Under the pieces are notes generated by a model, which saw nothing but the letters and a program-made list of their open reading frames with translations, was not told the origin of the DNA and ran no database searches. The translations under genes were made by a program, and so were the position numbers. This document shows positions 1 through 5,521 of a stretch of DNA of 8,266 bases, piece after piece (positions within the stretch are counted from its first letter, which is position 1; each line of letters starts with the position of its first letter). Source of the stretch: Pseudomonadota bacterium (GTDB lineage: Bacteria; Myxococcota; Myxococcia; Myxococcales; Anaeromyxobacteraceae); assembly GCA_023411405.1 (NCBI GenBank), contig JAEYOU010000522.1, forward strand, positions 1 through 8,266, in the 5' to 3' direction.

Positions 1-8
1 GCGCGACC

Positions 9-1349
9 GTGCTCCGCCCGCAGGGGGCCGCCGCCGAGGCACCGCCGGCGCGCCTCCGGCTGCGCCAGGCAGGGCGCGAGCGCACCTATCCCCTGCCCGT
101 GGCCGGGATCACGCTCGGCAAGGACGCGCCGTGCGAGGTGCTCGTCGACGACCCGTTCGTCAGCGCGCGCCACCTGCGGATCGAGGCGCGCGAGGGGCGG
201 TGGCTCGCGCGCGACCTGGGCTCGACCAACGGGACGTGGGTGGGCGGCGCCCGCGTCGATCGCGCGTGGCTCGAGCTCGGCGCCGTGCTGCGGCTGGGCG
301 ACGCCGAGGTGGTGCTCGAGGCGCGCGAGCGGGCCGAGCCGGATCGGCCCGCGCCGTTCGAGGGCATGCTCTCGAACGACCCCGCGATGCGCGAGGTGTT
401 CGACCTGCTCGGGCGCGTCGGCCCGTCCGAAGCGGCGGTGACGATCCTCGGCGACACGGGCACCGGGAAGGAGCTCGTCGCCCGCGCGCTCCACGCCCGC
501 TCCGATCGCGCGGGCGGACCGTTCATCCCCGTCAACTGCTCGGCCATCGCCGAGACCCTCATCGAGTCCGAGCTGTTCGGCCACGAGAAGGGCGCGTTCT
601 CGGGGGCGGAGAAGCTGCGGAAGGGCGCCTTCGAGGAGGCGGACGGCGGGACCATCTTCCTCGACGAGATCGGCGAGCTGCCCCTCGACCTCCAGCCGAA
701 GCTCCTGCGCGTGCTCGAGCTCGGCGAGGTCAAGCGGGTCGGCGCCTCGCGCCCCATCACCGTGAACGTGCGGATCGTCGCCGCGACCCACCGGGACCTG
801 CGGGCGCAGGTCCGGGCCGGCAAGTTCCGCGAGGACCTCTTCTACCGGCTCTGCGTCGTCCCGATCACCGTCCCGCCGCTCCGGCAGCGGAAGGGCGACG
901 TCCGCCTCCTCGCCGAGGCGTTCCTCGCCCGCGCCGCGCCGCGCGGGCTGGGGCTGGCGTGGTCGGAGGAGGCGCTCGCCCGGCTCGAGGCGTACGACTG
1001 GCCCGGCAACGTCCGCCAGCTCCGGAACGTGGTGCAGCGCGCCCTGCTCTTCCGGGGCGAGGGGCGTCAGATCCCCGCCGCCGCGATCACCTTCGAGGAC
1101 ACGCGCGCCGTCCCCGCCGACGCGGGCGACGACAGCGTCCTGTGGGTGAAGGGCCTCACGATGGAGGAGATCGAGCGCGAGGCCATCCGCCTCTCCCTCC
1201 GCCGCAACGCCGGGCGGCGCTCCGCGGTCGTCAAGGAGCTGCAGATCGCAAAGAGCACCGTCCTGAAGCGGATCGGCCAGTGGGGGCTGCAGGACGAGGG
1301 ACGCGCCGGAGGGGCGCCGCCGCAGGGTGACGAGGACGGCGAGGAGTAG
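9..1349 (+). CDS. FHA-domain sigma-54-dependent transcriptional activator (enhancer-binding protein)
   Basis: Cytoplasmic activator that should hydrolyse ATP to remodel sigma-54 RNA polymerase at -24/-12 promoters. Domains in order: FHA at about residues 28-105 (GK at 37-38, SARH at 52-55, DLGSTNGTWVGG at 69-80); AAA+ ATPase at about 118-345 with Walker A GDTGTGKE (148-155), a GAFSGA sigma-54 loop (195-200), Walker B IFLDEIG (216-222), arginines in FREDLFYRL (273-281) and WPGNVRQLRN (331-340); and a Fis-type helix-turn-helix at about 402-427. There is no receiver domain. FHA domains bind phosphothreonine peptides, so the signal probably comes from a Ser/Thr kinase. The sigma-54 loop has Ser where most family members have Thr. 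The GTG at 9 is the first usable start, but only eight bases precede it and show no ribosome site, so the true start may be upstream. The FHA fold itself looks complete. It ends in an acidic tail and is convergent with the MshEN gene. Confidence 0.93.
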   Translation: MLRPQGAAAEAPPARLRLRQAGRERTYPLPVAGITLGKDAPCEVLVDDPFVSARHLRIEAREGRWLARDLGSTNGTWVGGARVDRAWLELGAVLRLGDAEVVLEARERAEPDRPAPFEGMLSNDPAMREVFDLLGRVGPSEAAVTILGDTGTGKELVARALHARSDRAGGPFIPVNCSAIAETLIESELFGHEKGAFSGAEKLRKGAFEEADGGTIFLDEIGELPLDLQPKLLRVLELGEVKRVGASRPITVNVRIVAATHRDLRAQVRAGKFREDLFYRLCVVPITVPPLRQRKGDVRLLAEAFLARAAPRGLGLAWSEEALARLEAYDWPGNVRQLRNVVQRALLFRGEGRQIPAAAITFEDTRAVPADAGDDSVLWVKGLTMEEIEREAIRLSLRRNAGRRSAVVKELQIAKSTVLKRIGQWGLQDEGRAGGAPPQGDEDGEE

Positions 1350-1351
1350 GA

Positions 1352-1374
1352 GGGGCCCCGCAGCAGAGGGCCCC
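1352..1374. terminator. GC-rich hairpin between convergent genes
   Basis: GGGGCCC (1352-1358) pairs perfectly with GGGCCCC (1368-1374) around a 9-base loop, three bases after the stop codon of the FHA regulator. No T-run follows on the plus strand, so it is not a classic intrinsic terminator. It could still pause polymerase or protect mRNA ends between the two convergent genes. A second short stem (CCCGC-GAA-GCGGG, 1424-1436) lies in the last codons of the gene on the other strand. Confidence 0.35.
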
Positions 1375-1414
1375 GGCGGCGCTGCCGGCGGGCGGGGGCG
1401 CAGCCCTCGTTCGA

Positions 1415-1927
1415 TCAACACACCCCGCGAAGCGGGCTCGTGTCCTCGGGCAGGTCGATCGCGCACGGGAGCGCGCGCGCGGTGGCGCCCCGCAGATGGC
1501 GCTCGATCGCCCCGTCGAGCTCCTCCTCGGAGGCGAGCACCGGGCGGATCTCGAGGCCGGTCGCGAAGGACAGCTCGTCGATCACGCTCAGGTCGGAGGG
1601 GTCCGGGCAGGCGACGACCAGCGGACCGCGGCGGTGCTCGCGGAGACGGGCGATCGGCAGCACCTTGCGGCCGCGGATCACCTTCTCCGGGACGAGCGCC
1701 AGGACCTCGCGCGGGACGACCTCTTCCCGGAGCGGCTGGTACGCCACGCCGAGCTGCGTGCCGACCGCGGAGAGGACCTCGGCCTCGCGCATGAAGCCGA
1801 GGTGGACGATCGCGCGCCCGAGGCGGCCGCCCCACCGGCGCTGGTGGGCGAGGGCGCTCTCGAGCTGAAACGGATCCAGCGCTCCGACCTCGACCAGGAG
1901 CTGACCGATCTTCTTCCGCGTCGTCAT
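1415..1927 (-). CDS. Stand-alone MshEN/GspE N-terminal domain protein, probable c-di-GMP receptor
   Basis: A 170-residue protein made only of the domain found at the N-terminus of type II secretion and type IV pilus ATPases (GspE/PilB/MshE). No ATPase domain follows. It carries two 24-residue MshEN-type motifs separated by five residues: K6-Q29, starting KIGQLLVEVG, and R35-Q58, starting RLGRAIVHLG. MshEN domains bind cyclic di-GMP through this tandem arrangement. Here the second motif has the canonical RLG and the first has KIG. Residues about 60-150 match the rest of the GspE-N fold (LGVAYQPL, PLVVACPDPSD, GLEIRPVLASEEEL). The short tail ends in Cys. The ATG at 1927 is chosen because GGAGGA (1940-1935) lies seven bases upstream; an in-frame extension to 1996 would bypass this site. 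A -24/-12 promoter candidate lies at 1978-1963. The role is likely adaptor or effector for a pilus, secretion or motility system, but the partner is unknown. Confidence 0.87.
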   Translation of the reverse strand: MTTRKKIGQLLVEVGALDPFQLESALAHQRRWGGRLGRAIVHLGFMREAEVLSAVGTQLGVAYQPLREEVVPREVLALVPEKVIRGRKVLPIARLREHRRGPLVVACPDPSDLSVIDELSFATGLEIRPVLASEEELDGAIERHLRGATARALPCAIDLPEDTSPLRGVC

Positions 1928-1934
1928 CGTCAAG

Positions 1935-1940
1935 TCCTCC
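1935..1940 (-). promoter_or_regulatory. Ribosome binding site that sets the MshEN gene start
   Basis: GGAGGA on the minus strand, seven bases before the ATG at 1927. It excludes the longer in-frame start at 1996. Its first two G bases also form part of an inverted repeat, CCGGCG-TGCCAA-CGCCGG (1956-1939). Confidence 0.8.
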
Positions 1941-1962
1941 GGCGTTGGCACGCCGGGGACAC

Positions 1963-1978
1963 TGCAAGGAGGGTGCCC
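1963..1978 (-). promoter_or_regulatory. Candidate sigma-54 (-24/-12) promoter of the MshEN gene
   Basis: On the minus strand the sequence reads GGGCACC-CTCC-TTGCA. The sigma-54 consensus is TGGCACG-N4-TTGCW. The -12 element matches fully, the -24 element matches 5 of 7, and the invariant GG and GC dinucleotides are exactly ten bases apart (GG at 1977-1976, GC at 1965-1964). Transcription would start near 1952, giving a leader of about 25 bases that contains the GGAGGA site. The geometry suits a real promoter, but it is predicted by eye only. Confidence 0.55.
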
Positions 1979-1999
1979 CGTCGGGCCTCGCTGCACGGG

Positions 2000-2028
2000 C
2001 CGCGAAAGAAGGGCAGATCTCCCGCGAA
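2000..2028. repeat. Pair of CCGCGAA direct repeats upstream of the sigma-54 candidate
   Basis: CCGCGAA occurs at 2000-2006 and 2022-2028, 22 bases apart, about two helical turns, so on the same DNA face. They lie roughly 50 and 75 bases upstream of the predicted start near 1952. An imperfect dyad centred on AGATCT (2015-2020) lies between them. They could be activator sites, but seven-base GC-rich repeats can arise by chance. Confidence 0.25.
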
Positions 2029-2040
2029 CGCTGAATGGAA

Positions 2041-2067
2041 AGGCCGTTTCCTGTGCGGAAACGGCCT
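2041..2067 (-). terminator. Intrinsic terminator of the pal-cpoB operon
   Basis: A perfect 11-bp stem: AGGCCGTTTCC (2041-2051) pairs with GGAAACGGCCT (2057-2067) around a 5-base loop. In minus-strand RNA the stem is followed by UUCCAUU, a short and imperfect U-rich tail. It lies about 80 bases beyond the cpoB stop codon, where an operon terminator is expected. It would also insulate the MshEN gene from read-through. The 78 bases between it and cpoB (2068-2145) hold only short ACACCC/GGGTGT repeats and no gene that I can see. Confidence 0.75.
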
Positions 2068-2145
2068 CGTCAGGCGCTCACGATGGTGTGTCCCGCGGAC
2101 CCGGGGGTGACCCGTACACCCACCAGTAGGGGGTGAAGGGTGTGC

Positions 2146-3057
2146 CTACTGCCTGGGCGCCACCGGGGCGACGGGCTTCTTCTTCGGCTTCGCCTTCTTC
2201 TTGGGCGGCTGCAGCTTCGCCAGGAGCGCCCTGCCCTTGTCGGCGGCGGCGCTCTTCGGGAACCGCCGGACGAGGTCCTGCAGCATGGTCGGCGCCTCCG
2301 GCCGGAGCTCGTCGAGCTCCACCATCGCCTGCGCCATCCCGAGCATCGCGTCGGGGACCTTCTCCGAGCGCGGCGCGTTCTTGTAGACCCAGCCGTACGA
2401 GACGAACGACTCCTTCCACCGGCCCTGCGACGCCGCCAGCGCGCCCGAGCGGAGCGCCGCCTCGGGCGCCGCCGGATCGCTCGGGAACCGGCGCACGTAC
2501 TCGTCGAAGACGGCGCGGGCGACGCCGGCGTTGCCCCGCTGATCCTGCGCCTGGGCGAGCGCGAGGAACGCCGCCCGGTCGTCCTGCCTGGGCAGGCCCT
2601 CGATGAGCTGCTTCGCCTCGGCCTCGTCGAGCGCTCCGCGGCCGCGGAGGGCCGCGAACTTCGTGTCGGTGCTCTGCTGGAGCTGGGCGAGCTTCTGCTC
2701 CAGCTCGGCGAGCTTGTGCTGCTCGACCTCGAGGTCGCCCTTGGCCTTCGTGAGCTCGTCCTGCAGCCGGGTCACCGCCACGCCGAGATCGGCGCCGCTG
2801 CGGCGGGCCGCCTGGTTGAGCTCGTCGATCTTCTTCTGCGCCTCGGCGATCTTCCGATCGACGGCGGCGACGCGGTCCTTGAGCACCCGCTCCTGCTCCT
2901 CGAGCCGCCGCTGCAGGTCGTCGAGCCGGCGGGCCTGGGCGCCCTCGAGGTTGTCGAGCCGCTGCTCCATCAGGGCCCCGCGCTCGAGCGGGACCCAGCA
3001 GGCCGACGCCGCGACGAGCAGCGCCGGCCCGAGGATCGTGTGCGCGTGGAGCTTCAT
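2146..3057 (-). CDS. cpoB: CpoB/YbgF-like periplasmic coiled-coil and TPR protein
   Basis: A 303-residue exported protein of the Tol-Pal-associated YbgF/CpoB family. In E. coli, CpoB links Tol-Pal outer-membrane constriction to PBP1B activity during division. The N-terminus has a basic end, a hydrophobic stretch and Cys20 in the context AASAC, so it is a probable lipoprotein, although Ala rather than Leu at -3 weakens the lipobox. Residues about 28-130 are a long heptad-rich coiled coil. Residues about 158-282 form tetratricopeptide-type helices (AVFDEYVRRFPSDPAAPEA, then a related FPKSAAADKG). The tail is Lys/Pro-rich (KKKAKPKKK, about 287-294). The start ATG at 3057 overlaps the pal stop as TGATG, which implies translational coupling, and no separate ribosome site is evident. 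The frame remains open upstream, but only as antisense-like sequence within pal. The family assignment is firm; whether the partner PBP is the one in this window is inference. Confidence 0.88.
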   Translation of the reverse strand: MKLHAHTILGPALLVAASACWVPLERGALMEQRLDNLEGAQARRLDDLQRRLEEQERVLKDRVAAVDRKIAEAQKKIDELNQAARRSGADLGVAVTRLQDELTKAKGDLEVEQHKLAELEQKLAQLQQSTDTKFAALRGRGALDEAEAKQLIEGLPRQDDRAAFLALAQAQDQRGNAGVARAVFDEYVRRFPSDPAAPEAALRSGALAASQGRWKESFVSYGWVYKNAPRSEKVPDAMLGMAQAMVELDELRPEAPTMLQDLVRRFPKSAAADKGRALLAKLQPPKKKAKPKKKPVAPVAPRQ

Positions 3058-3785
3058 CACCGGTCGATCACGAAGTCGGCGCGCCGGTTCTGCGACCAGC
3101 ACCCCTCGTTGGACTGGCGGCAGACCGGCCGCTCCTTGCCGAAGCTGACGGTGTCGATCGTCCCGTTGTAGCCGAGGTCGGACAGGTACCGGCGGGCCGC
3201 CTCCGCGCGCCGCGCCCCGAGGGCGACGTTGTACTGGGCGGTGCCGCGCTCGTCGGCGTGGCCCTGCACGGTCACCCGCCCCGGCGGCGCCTCCTTGAGG
3301 CAGCCGGCGAGATCCTGGAGCGTGCCCTGCGCGTCGGGCGTCAGCGTGGACTGGTCGAACCCGAACCGGACCGTGAACCGCGACGCGTCCCGGCACTCCT
3401 CGGACGGCTCACCCTGGCTCACCGGCGCGGCGCACCGGCCGTCCTGGCAGGTCTGGCCGCCGGTGCAGTCGCGATCCGAGGCGCAGGTCCCGGCGGCGCG
3501 CGCCACGCACCGCTCGCCCTGGCAGGTCTGGCCCGCGGGGCAATCCGCGTCCCCGGCGCACTGCGGCTTCGGCGTGCACTTGTTGTCACGGCAGACGAAC
3601 CCTTCCTGGCAATCCGTGTCGGCGCCGCACTCCTGGCAGCGGCCCTCGACGCAGACCTTCCCGAACCCCGTCTGCTCCGCGCAGTCCTGGCTGGACTGGC
3701 ACTCACCGTTCCTCGGCTTGCTGGGACAGGCGGTGAGAGCGAGTGTGGCAGACACCGACAGTGCGAGCAGTAGAACGCGACGCAT
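3057..3785 (-). CDS. pal: Pal-type OmpA-family lipoprotein with four cysteine-rich repeats
   Basis: A 242-residue outer-membrane lipoprotein that should bind peptidoglycan. The signal peptide ends in lipobox LTAC, with lipidated Cys20. Residues 29-118 hold four consecutive four-cysteine units, the last three with the exact pattern C-x5-C-x5-C-x4-C (53-70, 76-93, 101-118) and the first slightly longer (29-50). They resemble Dickkopf/EGF-like cysteine-rich modules common in myxobacterial secreted proteins. The OmpA-like domain spans about 134-242: FGFDQSTLTPDAQ, GHADERGT, then LGARRAEAARRYL and SQNRRADFVI. Asp178 and Arg193 are 15 residues apart, the spacing of the diaminopimelate-binding Asp/Arg pair of OmpA. 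Two extra cysteine pairs (131/162 and 222/229) may form disulfides. The start at 3785 follows GGAGGA (3794-3789). It is the first gene of the operon with cpoB. TolB, usually next to pal, is absent here, and the divergent neighbour is a response regulator. Confidence 0.92.
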   Translation of the reverse strand: MRRVLLLALSVSATLALTACPSKPRNGECQSSQDCAEQTGFGKVCVEGRCQECGADTDCQEGFVCRDNKCTPKPQCAGDADCPAGQTCQGERCVARAAGTCASDRDCTGGQTCQDGRCAAPVSQGEPSEECRDASRFTVRFGFDQSTLTPDAQGTLQDLAGCLKEAPPGRVTVQGHADERGTAQYNVALGARRAEAARRYLSDLGYNGTIDTVSFGKERPVCRQSNEGCWSQNRRADFVIDR

Positions 3786-3909
3786 GAGTCCTCCGGGAGA
3801 GATCGACCGTTGTGCCTAGAGCTGGGTCCTTGACTCCTCTTCCCTCCAAAGCCAACGCGTGTCAAAGGTTTTCGGCTTGCGCGTTCCTACCGGGGATTAA
3901 CATCCGTTC
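3786..3909. promoter_or_regulatory. Divergent intergenic promoter region between pal and the response regulator
   Basis: These 124 bases separate two divergent start codons and include the most AT-rich stretch of the window (about 3840-3909). Toward pal there is a perfect TTGACA (3865-3860), but no convincing -10 hexamer 16-18 bases away. Toward the regulator, GG at 3867-3868 and TTGC at 3877-3880 have exact -24/-12 spacing, but the rest of the -24 element does not match. GATTAA (3895-3900) could be a -10 for a near-leaderless transcript. The region must hold both promoters, but I cannot place either firmly. Confidence 0.5.
3789..3794 (-). promoter_or_regulatory. Ribosome binding site of pal
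   Basis: GGAGGA on the minus strand, three bases before the ATG at 3785. The spacing is short but the core is strong. It supports the start that gives a standard lipoprotein signal peptide. Confidence 0.7.
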
Positions 3910-5271
<1,362 letters not shown>

Positions 5272-5302
5272 GCGCTCGCCCGCGTCCCGGCGGCGACGGG
5301 GC

Positions 5303-5320
5303 GTGTGGCGGGAGCGACAC
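5303..5320. repeat. Imperfect dyad upstream of the PBP sigma-54 promoter
   Basis: GTGTGGC (5303-5309) and GCGACAC (5314-5320) form an inverted repeat with one mismatch around GGGA. Its centre is about 76 bases upstream of the predicted sigma-54 start. Activators of this family bind dyads at such distances, so it is a candidate upstream activating site. It could instead be a weak hairpin just after the regulator gene. Confidence 0.25.
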
Positions 5321-5361
5321 AGCGGCGCGGCGCGGCCCGGCGCGGCGGGCGTTTCTCGGGG

Positions 5362-5377
5362 TGGCACGCCGCCTGCT
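5362..5377 (+). promoter_or_regulatory. Strong candidate sigma-54 (-24/-12) promoter of the PBP gene
   Basis: The sequence reads TGGCACG-CCGC-CTGCT against the consensus TGGCACG-N4-TTGCW. The -24 element matches 7 of 7 and the -12 element 4 of 5. The invariant GG (5363-5364) and GC (5375-5376) are exactly ten bases apart. Transcription would begin near 5388, about 134 bases before the chosen PBP start. It lies directly between the NtrC-type activator and the PBP gene. This is the best-matching sigma-54 promoter in the window. Confidence 0.68.
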
Positions 5378-5407
5378 CCTCGCGCAGGGGAAATGGATCC
5401 GCGCGCT

Positions 5408-5436
5408 TTGCCGAACCCCTCCGCGGGCGCTATCGT
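5408..5436 (+). promoter_or_regulatory. Possible sigma-70 promoter of the PBP gene
   Basis: TTGCCG (5408-5413) and TATCGT (5431-5436) are separated by exactly 17 bases, each matching the housekeeping consensus at 4 of 6 positions. It would give a leader of about 80 bases before the GTG at 5522. It may supply basal expression alongside the sigma-54 candidate upstream. A match this partial can occur by chance. Confidence 0.35.
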
Positions 5437-5510
5437 TCGGCACCCCGCCGTGCAGACGCCCGCCGCCCCTCCCCAGGATCCCCCCGCGCCGGCCGGAGGG
5501 ACGAGCAGGC

Positions 5511-5515
5511 AGGAG
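5511..5515 (+). promoter_or_regulatory. Ribosome binding site that decides the PBP start
   Basis: AGGAG followed six bases later by GTG (5522). It favours this start over in-frame candidates at 5303 and at ATG 5393, where AGGGG is only two bases from the start codon and the sigma-54 transcript would begin only about five bases upstream. Confidence 0.7.
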
Positions 5516-5521
5516 ACCCGA

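Noticed and set aside
131..1330. Alternative plus frame within the FHA regulator gene
   Set aside because: Almost pure Arg/Ala/Gly/Pro translation, typical of a shifted frame in GC-rich DNA. The other frame carries all FHA and AAA+ motifs.
1939..1956. Inverted repeat CCGGCG/CGCCGG that could hide the MshEN ribosome site
   Set aside because: The predicted sigma-54 transcript would start near 1952, inside the upstream arm, so the RNA hairpin would not form fully. Six-base GC palindromes are common here.
1946..1965. Plus-strand TGGCACG followed by CTGCA as a sigma-54 promoter
   Set aside because: GG and GC are 15 bases apart rather than 10, and no plus-strand gene starts downstream.
2140..3171. 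Plus-strand open frame of 343 codons antisense to cpoB
   Set aside because: It is the complement of the coiled-coil codons, giving repetitive Leu/Arg/Glu. The minus-strand reading has a signal peptide, coiled coil and TPRs.
3860..3865. Perfect TTGACA on the minus strand as the pal -35 element
   Set aside because: No acceptable -10 hexamer lies 16-18 bases downstream; the sequence at that place is GAAGAG. Noted in the intergenic entry but not called a promoter.
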